From an uncultured Saprospiraceae bacterium (GTDB lineage: Bacteria; Bacteroidota; Bacteroidia; Chitinophagales; Saprospiraceae), in NCBI GenBank assembly GCA_937959275.1, contig CALGLU010000031.1, positions 62,001-126,000 of the forward strand: 64,000 bases of DNA, given 5' to 3'. Shown piece by piece: positions 36,001-45,367 of this stretch; positions within the stretch are counted from its first letter, which is position 1; every line of letters starts with the position of its first letter. The notes beneath the pieces were generated by a model. The model worked only from the letters and a program-made list of their open reading frames with translations. It had not been told where the DNA came from and ran no database searches. The translations under genes and the position numbers were made by a program.

Positions 36001-39000
36001 ACCTGAGTCGCTACAACCGCAGCTGCACCGTTAGCATCTAAATTAATCGTTACATCATCCCTGCACTCTGCAATCGGTTCAATACAAATCTGATTACAAA
36101 AATCGTTAGGGTCAGAAATCGTGACCGTACTTAAGCACGTTGAAACAAGTGAATCACGACTAAATAAAAACAACTCCAAAACATGATCACCTAATTGATC
36201 ACAATCAAATATCTCTCTCGAAGTGACCCCAGTCGGCCCCAGACGAAAATCGAATGAACCTCCCACACAATTGGCAATTGAAGGACCATCGTATATTGTA
36301 CTTGCTCGAACGGTAAATATCCCGTTTTGCTGAATCGACGCTTCAACATCTTTACAGATAGCGACAATATCACAATCCTCTTCCATGTCCTCACATAGAT
36401 CCATCGTATCTTGAATATCGATAGTCGTTGTACAGAAAGTCTGATTCCCTTGTGAGTCTGTGATGTATATAAATATGGCTTGCACACCTAACATGGTACA
36501 ATCAAATACTCTTATAACATCTGACGTATCAGATGAAAAACTAAACACTAATTCTTCGCCAAAGCAATCGAATAAATCTTTATTAATGCCAAGTATCTCA
36601 TCAGTCGTAATCGTTGATTGTGGGGTTTCAGCTACACCATCATTATCCAAATCTACTAAAACCAAATCCGTGCTAATACCTTGTCCAAATACATCACTAC
36701 AAATAGCGGCAATATCGCAATCTGGTGGCATGACATCATCGCATAAGTCCATGTTATCCTGAATATCAATTGTTGATGTACAAAAACTTTGATTGCCTTG
36801 TGAGTCAGTCACATAAAGAGTTACAGTTTGCTCTCCAACCATGCGGCAATCGAACTCTCTAATCACATCAGTTGTATCAGATGAAAAACTAAATATGAGA
36901 TGTTCACCTAGACAATCAATTGAATCCTTTTTATTACCATGGATCACGTGAGGTGTAACAATTGACATTGGTGTTTCTCCTACGCCGTCATTATCTAAAT
37001 CCATTAAGACAAGATCTGTACTGATACCTTGAATACAAATCGCAGGAGGTGACTTAGTATTTTTTACAACAATTAACTGCTCACAGGTTTCAGAAAGATT
37101 CCCACATTTATCTTCAACCTGCCAATAAACAACATGTTCACCTACAGGAAATTCCTTTTCTATGTTTATCCCAATACCATTTTGATCAAAATAATCATCA
37201 CCATAAAAGTCAATGATATAGCTATAGACCAGATTGTCCCCGCTACAATCATCTGTTGCTGTCGCTGTCAAAATCACGATTTCTGGGCCACATTCATTAT
37301 CGACACTTTCAATTGTAATATCTGAACACGTGACGACTGGAGCAGTTTCATTAATAACCTCAATCACTTGGGTATACGTCCATCGCATAGGACCATTAGA
37401 TCCATTCGTTTGACACCAATCAATAACTGTCCACTCTCTCAATATTTTAAAACAGGCGTCAATGTTCGGATCTGTTATTTGACTAAATATCTCTTCATTT
37501 GTAATCGATGCTGCGATTAAGCCACAACCATCTTCTTGTAAGAATATCGGCTCTTGGTATCCTTCTGGTAAATTTTGTGGAGCATAATCATCTGCATCGC
37601 ACATATTTAATTCAGTCATGCCGATGACATCATCTGGCCATTGGATATCATCTAATGTATCCAATGGATTATAAACATTTACATAAAAAGGATCAACTCC
37701 AACGACAGTGATCATCTGCTCAACATACTTCTCACCTGAACCATTATTGATAGTTATTCTTCTAGTCAATTTACCTAAACCACATTGATTCCGCATATCA
37801 TCCACGATCTCTTCTAGGACCATTGGATTACATGAACCTGCATAAAAACCATCAATAGCGGGACCACTAAACTGAACCAAAGAATCTTCAATAAGAATGG
37901 GTTCTCTATTGTATTCATCCATTACAATTGACCCAAACACATTCAGATTAGATGTTGGAAATGGAAATTGGCAACTTACCGTTACGTCTGGTAAACCCTC
38001 TACAATCAAGGTGCCCTTGTCTTGCAATTGAACACCAATCATACACTCATTATACAGTCCTTGTTTATCTATGACACGGACAACGACCATAACTTCATTT
38101 CCTGCTGCAGCATTAATCTCCTCACAGCAAAATGTTAGTGATTCTTGGTATAATGTATCTTGACCCAGACCACATAAATCTGGATTCATTTTCCTAACTA
38201 ATACTGTCTGTAATCCACAATCATCATAACTAGAATCATCTAAGACATGCGCCGGGACAGTTGCCTTACCGTTAACCGTCAAGGATACAGCAATGCCAAC
38301 TTTACAAATCGCAACAGGTGGAGTCATGTCCTCTACTGTTATAATCAATGTATCTCTTGTTACATTTCCACAAGCATCAGTACCAGTATAAATAATATCA
38401 TTTGCTCCAACATCAAGATGTACATGTTCTGGCTCTGTGTAGTTATCAATGAATCCATGTGGATAGGATACACTCATGTTGACATCATTGCAATTGTCGA
38501 GAAAATGCACTGTTGGTATTTTTACATAAGCACTACATTCGCTACTGCTAGTTGTCGTTGTAAAATCATCAACCTGTAATAATAGAACAGGTGCCTGATC
38601 ATCGAAAAACTCAATAAATTGTCGCTGATAAAATAAGGTATCAGAGCCTTGACAATTCCAATCAAATAATCCCCATTCGCGCACTATGATCTGCTTGCAT
38701 TGCGCATAAGCCAATGTATCTTCTGTCATGATAAAGACTACATTACAGTCCAAGGCCATTAGCTCCTCTAAGGGTCGTCCTTCATAAGTCGGATAACCTG
38801 TCACAGACGTATCTGCTGGCATGCCACATGCTAGCGCGTTGCCCAATGATATGGTAAAATTATCAACCAATTCATATGCATCTGGATTATCACTATAGGA
38901 TGGAAATCTTTCAATTAATATTTCCTGTGTACACGGATCAGATTTATTTCCCATCTCATCCTTAGCAACATACGTTCGAATTATTCTTTTAATATAATCC

Positions 39001-42000
39001 GGATCACATTGAAGAGTTTCGACGAGTTCATCTACAATAATAATCTGATCATTACCACATTCATTTAGAATGGTAGGACCAGGGTCTTCAATACTCTCAA
39101 TGCAATTCATAATTGCAATCGTATCAGAACACACTAATTCTGGTCTGAATTTATCTTCAATCATTAAGGTACCCCAACATGAATTTCTACATTCAGGGTT
39201 TAAATAATCAATTTGAAACGTGACATCAGCACCAATATGCTCTGCCGTTAAAATGTTACCTGGGATGGCCTCTCCGTATACGTTAATCGTAATAGAATAT
39301 TCTGATTCATTGTCTGCATTTATATTTGGACTACCCAAAGTCGCACTAATGATCGCTTGACAATCTGCTCCTAGGGATACATTTAATTTTCCATAACAAT
39401 TTAAACTTACACAGTCACATGTTGTCACTCTGAGTTGAGCTCCAGAAACATCTAATGCCGCACAAGCACCAGAAGTCATAATGAGATCGAGCACATCCTG
39501 ACCCGTCGTTACACCTGGCACTACCTGCGTTAAATCTAATGTTGCAACATCAAATACAAGTGTATGTATTGTATATAAGCCTACTTCGGAAACTGTAAAA
39601 TTAGGACTGATTCCAGTATCAAGTACTACAAGATTCTCACCTTGTGTCAGTACATATAATAAGGTGAAGCCAGCCGGCACATTCGCCGTACCGTCAGGAG
39701 TTGCTGTCACTGCTACAGTCCCTCCATCTTCTAAACAAGCCAATGCAATACCGCTAGCAATACCTCCTGCATCAACTTCACAAGTTTCACAAATTGCTGC
39801 GATTACAGGAATACCAACGACATCAAGATCAGCACAGATATCATCGTTTGCATTGATTAGATTTAAAATATCAGCTCCAGTCGTTACACCTGGAATCACA
39901 TTCGATAGATCAAGTGTATTCGGATCAAAGACGAGTGTATGAATCGTATAATCCCCAGCACTACTAACCATGAATTCTGGGGTCGTGCTTGTATTTAAAA
40001 TTGTTAAGTTTGCTCCTGTCGTCAGGACATATAAAGTCGTAAATCCAGTAGGTACGACTGCATTGCCATCAGGGCTTGCCGTTAAAGAAACTTGTTCTCC
40101 CCCGACCAAACAATCGGACACCATCCCATTTGATAATGTCCCAGCATCTGCATCGCACATTGACGTACAATCCATTACAGTCACTCCAGTACCAGTTGCA
40201 TCCAAATCAGCACAGATATCATTAGTCATTATAATTGCCAATAGTTCGGCTGCCATTGTTGTACCAGGAACAATTAAAGCTAAATCCAATGTAGCTGGAT
40301 CATACACGAGTGTATGTATTGTATAATTTCCAATTGAATTGACGACAAAGTTTGGCGTTGAATTCGCTTGTACGATTGTTAATGTGCTACCCATAGTTAA
40401 CACATACAAGCTCGTAAAGCCAGTAGGCACAACTGCATCTCCACTAGGCGTGGCAGAGAGTGTGACGGTTCCAGCATTTTCTAGACAATCAGAAGCTGTT
40501 GCGTTTGTAATCGTTCCGGCATCCGCGGTACAAGTCATATCACACATCATAACAGTGACTGGAGCACCGACTGCATCCAAATCTGCACATATATCATTTG
40601 TTGTAATTATTGAAATAACCTCTGATGCTAAGGTTGTACCAGGCACAACAACCGTTAAGTCAAGCGTAGCAGGGTCATAAACCAATGTATGAATGGTGTA
40701 ATCACCCACAGCATTAACTATAAAATTTGGTGTAGAATTCGTTTGAGTAATTGTTAATGCACTACCGATTGTTAAAACATACAATGTTGCATTGCCAGCT
40801 GGGACAACTGCATCTCCTACCGGAGTCGCAGATAAGCTGACTGTCCCCGCAGTTGCCAGGCAATCTGAGACAGCTGCGTTTGTAATCGTTCCGGCATCAG
40901 CTGTGCAATCCATAGCACACATCATCACTGTCACAGGAGCACCTGTAGCATCCAAATCGGCACAAATATCGTTCATGGCAATTGTTGCCAAGACCTCAGC
41001 TGCCATCGTTGTACCTGGTACAATCGTGGTCAGATCTAAAGTTGCAGGATCATATATCAATGTGTGGATGGTATACATCCCAATTGCTGAAACACTAAAG
41101 TCAGGTGTTGTATTCGTTTCTGCAATTGTTAATGTGCTGCCCATTGTCAATACATACAATGTAGAAAATCCAGTTGGGACAACAGCGTCTCCAGTAGGCG
41201 TGGCAGTCAACATAACAGTCCCTCCATCTGGGAGGCAATCAGAGGCAGTTGCATTGGTGATTGTCCCAGCATCTGCAGTACAGTCAGGGCAATCATCCAT
41301 TGGAATCGTAAGCATGCAAATAGACTCTGACCCACAATCATCAGTCACCGTCACACTCGCTTCTCCAGCAGGTAATGCAGTAGCTGTCATTGTCGTTTCA
41401 CCATTATTCCATAAAAAGGTAAACGGCGCATTTCCACCTGTTGCTGATGCTGTAGCAGAGCCATCAGCATTTGTACAAAGTGCATTATTTTCTAAAGTGA
41501 TCTCGCATGCCACACACGCAACTCTGCTATCTATATAATTCATTGAAGGTGGTACTTCACAGCTAAATGTGGTGCCATCTGTCCCAAAGACCAATCCACA
41601 TGGATCGACGCCATTTGCTGGTGGTACGTATCCATCAGAAACAGTAGAATCATTTACATTTGGATTTCCATTTGTGCATGCTTCCATGGCATCAGAACAT
41701 CCATCACCATCACTATCCAAGTCTTGAAAATCGGGAATTCCGTCACCATCTGTATCTATGGGAGCATCTGTACAAGTGCCAACAAGCATACCTGTACTTG
41801 TGCCATTGACTATAACATAATCACCATTGCCATCAAAATCAAGCGTACAATTTTCAAGAACAAGTGTGATCTCTCCACACGCTTCTATCGCATCAGAAAT
41901 GCCATCATTATCAGAATCTAAATCTAGGTAATCAGCGATGCCATCCATATCGGTATCAACTGCTGTACAGACAGGTTGTGGTGTTGGTATAAAAGTGAAA

Positions 42001-42770
42001 GACCCACCAGTACCAGGTCCTTGATCATAAATTCTAAATTCTAAACTATCGATACACGTATCGAATGTAAATTCAATCGCGTGTTCATCTACATTCCCAT
42101 TTCCAGGGTTGGCTTGTACGTCGCATGTGCTTGAGACTGTATTGGCATTGTCATAATTGAGGCAGATACCTTTCGCTGTGGCTGTAAACATTACAGGCAT
42201 TCCATCTAAAAATCCATAGATTTCTACAGCGTCTGATCTGTCTATATCCACTAGACGTGCATTAAATCCGCAGACATCTTTTGAAAAGGTATAGGTCGTC
42301 GACATGTATTGAGAAGGATCTTCGGAGTTGACACCCAAGAGTAATCCAACATTTCCAGTATCATGATCATCAGCTATGACGAACTCATCCAATGTCGCAC
42401 CACCAACAAAAGTTAGGGGATCGTTGATCTGGATAAGAGAGCCAGCAACATCGAGCATTGCATTATTGAATGCGTTTAATGCATCCGTTTGACCATTCAA
42501 TAAGGTCAAATCCAAGATGCCGCATTCTAAGCCTTCATCCATATCAGCAATACCATCATTGTCACTGTCTTGATCAACAGTGTCAAAGACGCCATCGCTG
42601 TCTTTATCGTTTTGTCCAATTAATATTTGTGGATTTGCCAAGAATAGCAATACTGCTAAACTCGCTAAGATAGGTTTCAAATGAACCCAGAATCCTGTTT
42701 GTTCCAATAAACTCCAGCATCGTTTGGGTAGTACCCAACAATAGAGTTTACAACTGAGAATAGTTCTCAT
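33075..42770 (-). CDS. Giant T9SS-exported repeat adhesin with dockerin-like domain
   Basis: 3231 residues. Signal-anchor-like run at about 31-53 (LKPILASLAVLLFLANPQIL) after an unusually long basic N-terminus, so the true start may be internal. Aspartate-rich calcium repeats (DQDSDNDGIAD, LDLDSDNDGISD) follow. Five 125-residue repeats span about 497-1121; HYR/Ig-like domains rich in Cys run to about 1905; nine repeats of about 98-107 residues span about 1908-2820. Then come a CnaB/carboxypeptidase-like domain, a dockerin-like pair (LDLVMIQRHILG, DESETVSVNDIVDIRRLILG), a cohesin-like beta domain (about 3010-3130) and a T9SS tail (NMPNPWSETTTIQFTIPESG). Probably a surface adhesin or matrix protein. 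Its short relative lies at 54226. Confidence 0.9.
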   Translation of the reverse strand: MRTILSCKLYCWVLPKRCWSLLEQTGFWVHLKPILASLAVLLFLANPQILIGQNDKDSDGVFDTVDQDSDNDGIADMDEGLECGILDLTLLNGQTDALNAFNNAMLDVAGSLIQINDPLTFVGGATLDEFVIADDHDTGNVGLLLGVNSEDPSQYMSTTYTFSKDVCGFNARLVDIDRSDAVEIYGFLDGMPVMFTATAKGICLNYDNANTVSSTCDVQANPGNGNVDEHAIEFTFDTCIDSLEFRIYDQGPGTGGSFTFIPTPQPVCTAVDTDMDGIADYLDLDSDNDGISDAIEACGEITLVLENCTLDFDGNGDYVIVNGTSTGMLVGTCTDAPIDTDGDGIPDFQDLDSDGDGCSDAMEACTNGNPNVNDSTVSDGYVPPANGVDPCGLVFGTDGTTFSCEVPPSMNYIDSRVACVACEITLENNALCTNADGSATASATGGNAPFTFLWNNGETTMTATALPAGEASVTVTDDCGSESICMLTIPMDDCPDCTADAGTITNATASDCLPDGGTVMLTATPTGDAVVPTGFSTLYVLTMGSTLTIAETNTTPDFSVSAIGMYTIHTLIYDPATLDLTTIVPGTTMAAEVLATIAMNDICADLDATGAPVTVMMCAMDCTADAGTITNAAVSDCLATAGTVSLSATPVGDAVVPAGNATLYVLTIGSALTITQTNSTPNFIVNAVGDYTIHTLVYDPATLDLTVVVPGTTLASEVISIITTNDICADLDAVGAPVTVMMCDMTCTADAGTITNATASDCLENAGTVTLSATPSGDAVVPTGFTSLYVLTMGSTLTIVQANSTPNFVVNSIGNYTIHTLVYDPATLDLALIVPGTTMAAELLAIIMTNDICADLDATGTGVTVMDCTSMCDADAGTLSNGMVSDCLVGGEQVSLTASPDGNAVVPTGFTTLYVLTTGANLTILNTSTTPEFMVSSAGDYTIHTLVFDPNTLDLSNVIPGVTTGADILNLINANDDICADLDVVGIPVIAAICETCEVDAGGIASGIALACLEDGGTVAVTATPDGTANVPAGFTLLYVLTQGENLVVLDTGISPNFTVSEVGLYTIHTLVFDVATLDLTQVVPGVTTGQDVLDLIMTSGACAALDVSGAQLRVTTCDCVSLNCYGKLNVSLGADCQAIISATLGSPNINADNESEYSITINVYGEAIPGNILTAEHIGADVTFQIDYLNPECRNSCWGTLMIEDKFRPELVCSDTIAIMNCIESIEDPGPTILNECGNDQIIIVDELVETLQCDPDYIKRIIRTYVAKDEMGNKSDPCTQEILIERFPSYSDNPDAYELVDNFTISLGNALACGMPADTSVTGYPTYEGRPLEELMALDCNVVFIMTEDTLAYAQCKQIIVREWGLFDWNCQGSDTLFYQRQFIEFFDDQAPVLLLQVDDFTTTTSSSECSAYVKIPTVHFLDNCNDVNMSVSYPHGFIDNYTEPEHVHLDVGANDIIYTGTDACGNVTRDTLIITVEDMTPPVAICKVGIAVSLTVNGKATVPAHVLDDSSYDDCGLQTVLVRKMNPDLCGLGQDTLYQESLTFCCEEINAAAGNEVMVVVRVIDKQGLYNECMIGVQLQDKGTLIVEGLPDVTVSCQFPFPTSNLNVFGSIVMDEYNREPILIEDSLVQFSGPAIDGFYAGSCNPMVLEEIVDDMRNQCGLGKLTRRITINNGSGEKYVEQMITVVGVDPFYVNVYNPLDTLDDIQWPDDVIGMTELNMCDADDYAPQNLPEGYQEPIFLQEDGCGLIAASITNEEIFSQITDPNIDACFKILREWTVIDWCQTNGSNGPMRWTYTQVIEVINETAPVVTCSDITIESVDNECGPEIVILTATATDDCSGDNLVYSYIIDFYGDDYFDQNGIGINIEKEFPVGEHVVYWQVEDKCGNLSETCEQLIVVKNTKSPPAICIQGISTDLVLMDLDNDGVGETPMSIVTPHVIHGNKKDSIDCLGEHLIFSFSSDTTDVIREFDCRMVGEQTVTLYVTDSQGNQSFCTSTIDIQDNMDLCDDVMPPDCDIAAICSDVFGQGISTDLVLVDLDNDGVAETPQSTITTDEILGINKDLFDCFGEELVFSFSSDTSDVIRVFDCTMLGVQAIFIYITDSQGNQTFCTTTIDIQDTMDLCEDMEEDCDIVAICKDVEASIQQNGIFTVRASTIYDGPSIANCVGGSFDFRLGPTGVTSREIFDCDQLGDHVLELFLFSRDSLVSTCLSTVTISDPNDFCNQICIEPIAECRDDVTINLDANGAAAVVATQVFSGSADLDCNDQPLIFSFDNAGDEGRLTFDCNDIGEVDITLFVINSSGNSTRCETSVTVTDTNSACVNQCLDPIAECNPSVTLNLNANGMASISTAQLYSGSETVDCEGLPLVFAFDASGNTDRMAFNCNDLGDNTISLFIVRSSGNSSSCEATISIEDSNDFCVGQCFDPVAECIDTFSLDINAVGGTSISASLLFTGDSNVDCDGNRLIFAYDDQAIVRRMSFNCNTIGDRTVTMFAIDDDGNTTSCQSVLHIEDSNSNCDNICRDPIAECVESVSVNINANGLASVSVTQVFSGDSIEDCNGDNIVLSFSSSGNVDRMTYNCNAIGNQTLNLFAINRDGTMSSCMTAISIFDSNNVCDEICMNPIAMCEPNLSVNLGTDGSLRIGAQDLYSGAAIVDCDLNGVIFSFSANPDNGLMTFDCTDVGQQSLNLFVTGVNGSQTSCQSVIRITDTEMVCCNAVPVLVCQPLNLDLNFVDNDNDGEVDDASVTLEAMDLRGDGSDLNDCDGNQLSFSLSSNTNNTERVFDCTHLGQNTVQLWATNSDGFSTFCSTTITIEDPGNECPAGVGFRGVLEGIVATASSALIDNVAVSLRGNAQDSKMTDQTGYYAFDFMPYGGAYVVKPEKNENHSLGVTTLDLVMIQRHILGKQILDSPYKILAADVDESETVSVNDIVDIRRLILGLEMEFPQTNSWRFVTEDNVFFDPENPYWSIVKDKYEIYDFEQDMEVNFIGVKMGDVNEDALAGSEVRSNHIIPFEMDNVQMAAGQVYRLDVRANTDIQELHGMQFTIDHPGLTVVTIESANMQMATEAFSTNDQTDQTAVSWIETDEKSYHADDILFTIIVKAERDVALIDQFKIESSWLQNETYSYSDLERGQVSVLFQDEETDEFLVKQNMPNPWSETTTIQFTIPESGQVDMVVWNLNGEAIYKLQKEYTAGEQQIHLQEEDLGHSGIYVVELMFDGNVHRQRILLME
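34312..37047 (-). repeat. Nine tandem Cys-rich ~98-residue repeats inside the giant adhesin
   Basis: Each unit has the pattern DC-x-G ... FSF ... FDC/FNC-x-x-[LI]-G ... GN-x-[ST]-x-C. The CxDPIAEC joint recurs at 36076, 35782, 35488, 35194 and 34900, exactly 294 bp apart each time, so the central units are indel-free 98-residue modules. The two first units and the last carry an extra DLDNDG-type calcium loop and are longer. The short adhesin has a single copy of the same module. Confidence 0.85.
39408..41282 (-). repeat. Five tandem 375-bp (125-residue) repeats inside the giant adhesin
   Basis: Units begin at 41282, 40907, 40532, 40157 and 39782 (minus-strand first base), exactly 375 bp apart with no indel. 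Shared blocks are CTADAGTITN, TLYVLTMGSTLTI, YTIHTLVYDPATLDL and NDICADLD. Units 1-3 are the most alike at protein and DNA level; units 4 and 5 are more diverged. Confidence 0.9.
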
Positions 42771-43119
42771 AGTTGAAGATTTTATGATTGCACAAATGCA
42801 GTCTTTGCCAAAAGACTATCTAGGAACTAGGATCAAGGTGTGGTTGGAGATCGGTAGGTGGGTTAGTTTTTGTTGGGCGATTCGAAAGAGGTATGGGTAC
42901 TCAGACGTATCGTTACCACAAATATAGATAAAATAACTACATATTATAATTATTTTTAATATGTATTATTCTTTTATATGTTTTACAAGACACATGGATT
43001 GACCAAACATAGATCAATACTGAGGTTTTAATTCTGCATTATTTTTTTGTTAGTGTACCAAGAAAAGAATGCCGCCGTTTGTCTGCGAACCAATGTCATG
43101 AGATTAGTAGCGATTGTTA
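42771..43119. other. Intergenic region upstream of the giant adhesin
   Basis: 349 bp between the adhesin start and the stop of the broken DUF1295 gene, both on the minus strand. The middle (about 42920-42990) is very AT-rich and probably holds the adhesin promoter. No gene, RNA or clear repeat was seen. Confidence 0.4.
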
Positions 43120-43889
43120 TTAATACACAAACGGAATCAGTCTCCAGCTACGACTGACATAATCTTTGTATGTATCCAGATGCCCATAATTATCTTTTAA
43201 AGAGATTTCAAGTATCCTGATACCGCTTATATAGACTAATAAAATGGTGATGAATATTGGGCTGATAATGGAAAGAAACTCAAACCCGACTAAAAACGGT
43301 GAGACAAAAATAAATATCCCAGACCAAAACATAATCTCTCCTAAATAATTTGGATACTGAATATAGGCATACAATCCATTGTCAATAAATTGATGTTTGC
43401 TTTTTTCAGTTTTCCAAAATTGACTCTTTTGATGATCTGCAATTGCCTCTATGACAAAACCAGCAATGATTAGAATTGTCCCTGCAAATTTTATCCAGCT
43501 ATATTGACTATTCGGATACAGTTCTTTTTGAAATCCTACAATTACGGGTAAACTAATCAGACAGATTCCAATCCCTTGAATTGTAAAAAATCTGAAAAAT
43601 CGTCCAAAATAGGTCTGATATTGGTAAAGCGTACATCTTCACCTTCTTGAATTATACGTGATCTCATATAAATGCCAAGGCGCAAAGACCAAAGGGCAAC
43701 CATTATAAATAAAAAACATTTGCTTGTCGAGAAATCTCGAACTGAGAAGAATGAAAATACTGCTACAAGTAAAAATGAAAATGCATAGGTGACGTCTGTG
43801 TACTGATCAGTCTGCTGTTTGTAAGCGATCAGAAAAACGGCATAATTGAGTAATAAAATTAGTAGGAGTACTACAAATAAATGTGACAT
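43120..43889 (-). pseudogene. DUF1295 / steroid 5-alpha-reductase-like membrane protein, frameshifted
   Basis: Two frames together make one complete gene. The first (from ATG 43889) reads through LRLGIYMRSRIIQEGEDVRF and TNIRP, then goes out of frame and stops at 43557. From about 43611 the other frame continues without a break: YFGRFFRFFTIQGIGICLIS, then LPVIVGFQKELYPNS, DHQKSQFW, and the conserved end GLYAYIQYPNYLGEIMFWSG to the stop at 43120. Joining needs one extra base near 43612, so a one-base deletion or a sequencing error is the cause. The restored product of about 255 residues would be a multi-pass membrane oxidoreductase-like protein. It is divergent from the GH1 gene. Confidence 0.88.
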
Positions 43890-43967
43890 AGGAAGTTAAA
43901 CTAAATGTTGAGTAATTGTTTGCGAGTATGATATATAAAGCAATATAAGAATAAACTATCTTGTGGC

Positions 43968-45353
43968 ATGAAACAATTTTCAGAAGACTTCATTTGGGGC
44001 ACGGCGACTTCTTCTTATCAGATAGAAGGTGCATGGAATGTTGGAGGTAAGGGCCTTAATATATGGGATGTCTTTTCCAAACTGAATGGGAAAACAGCAG
44101 GTGGCGACACTGGGGATCGAGCCTGCGACCACTACCATCTCTACGAACAAGATGTTAAAATGATGGCAGAACTCGGTATCAAGGCCTATCGATTTTCTAT
44201 TAGTTGGTCTAGGATAATGCCAAATGGCTACGGAGCCATCAATGAAGAAGGCATTGCTTTTTATAATAATCTAATCGACTCTTTGATAGCGCATGGGATT
44301 ACGCCATGGGTAACATTGTATCACTGGGACTTACCGATGGCTCTGCAAATGGAATTTGATGGTTGGTTAAATCCAAAAGTTGCGGATTCGTTTGCTGAAT
44401 ATGCGCGCGTCTGTTTTGACCAATTTGGAGACCGTGTTAAACATTGGATTACGCACAATGAACCATGGGTCGTCTCAATCTTGGGGTATGGTCAAGGTGT
44501 ATTTGCACCGGGACGCATCTCTTCTGATGAACCATACCTAGCTGCACATCAGATCCTCAGATCTCATGGGAAAGCAGTGAACATTTATAGAACTGAATTT
44601 GCACATCAAGCAGGACGTATTGGAATCACCAATAATTGTGATTGGCGCGAACCATTAACAAATGATGAAGATGATAAACGAGCTGCTCAGCGTGCCTTGG
44701 AGTTTTTTCTAGGTTGGTTTGCAGACCCAATTTATAAAGGAGATTATCCAAAAGTCATGAAAGACCAATTAGGTGATCGTCTACCGGCATTGACGAATGA
44801 AGACAAAGAACTGCTATATGGATCGTCTGACTTTTTTGGGCTAAACCATTATACAACGATGTTTGCGCAGCACAGCACTGAGAGCAATCAAGAAAATAAT
44901 GTGAAAGGTAATGGTGGTATTTTTGAGGACCAATATGTTAAATTATCGGTAGACCCGAGTTGGGCAAAGACGAGTATGGACTGGGCAGTTGTGCCATGGG
45001 GCTTACAAAAGTTACTAGAATGGATCCATGAACGTTATAACGCCCCAGAAATTATCATTACTGAAAATGGCTGTGCTTGGGATGATCAGATTGATGCGAA
45101 TGGCGTGGTCAATGACGAACAGCGTGTTGCCTTTATCAAGGGCTACTTAGGTGCTTGTCATCAAGCCATGGAGAATGGCGTTAACTTATCCGGTTATTTT
45201 TTATGGTCATTAATGGATAATTTTGAATGGGCTTCAGGCTATGAAAAACGGTTTGGTATGACATATGTCGATTTTGAAACTCTCAAACGAACACCCAAAC
45301 AATCAGCACTGTGGTATGCCAATGTGATTAAACAAAACGGCATTGATTCTTAA
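43968..45353 (+). CDS. Beta-glucosidase, glycoside hydrolase family 1
   Basis: 461 residues, the normal GH1 length, with no signal peptide, so cytoplasmic. The N-terminus FSEDFIWGTATSSYQIEGAW is the family signature. The acid/base is Glu165 in THNEPW and the nucleophile Glu366 in IITENGC; the late motif FLWSLMDNFEWASGYEKRFG is also intact. It hydrolyses beta-glucosides or beta-galactosides taken into the cell. Followed 14 nt later by the acyltransferase-like gene, making a three-gene operon with the deacetylase. Confidence 0.96.
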   Translation: MKQFSEDFIWGTATSSYQIEGAWNVGGKGLNIWDVFSKLNGKTAGGDTGDRACDHYHLYEQDVKMMAELGIKAYRFSISWSRIMPNGYGAINEEGIAFYNNLIDSLIAHGITPWVTLYHWDLPMALQMEFDGWLNPKVADSFAEYARVCFDQFGDRVKHWITHNEPWVVSILGYGQGVFAPGRISSDEPYLAAHQILRSHGKAVNIYRTEFAHQAGRIGITNNCDWREPLTNDEDDKRAAQRALEFFLGWFADPIYKGDYPKVMKDQLGDRLPALTNEDKELLYGSSDFFGLNHYTTMFAQHSTESNQENNVKGNGGIFEDQYVKLSVDPSWAKTSMDWAVVPWGLQKLLEWIHERYNAPEIIITENGCAWDDQIDANGVVNDEQRVAFIKGYLGACHQAMENGVNLSGYFLWSLMDNFEWASGYEKRFGMTYVDFETLKRTPKQSALWYANVIKQNGIDS

Positions 45354-45367
45354 CCAACTGGCTTCGT

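Noticed and set aside
39408-41282. Regular 375-bp repeats as a CRISPR array or satellite DNA
   Set aside because: They are in frame, keep one long coding frame and encode the same domain; unit length and lack of unique spacers rule out CRISPR.
40792-41538. Plus-strand open frame of 248 codons opposite the giant adhesin (with similar ones at 39664-40680)
   Set aside because: It is the antisense shadow of the Val/Ala/Thr-rich repeats; composition follows the repeat period and no start context or homology is visible.
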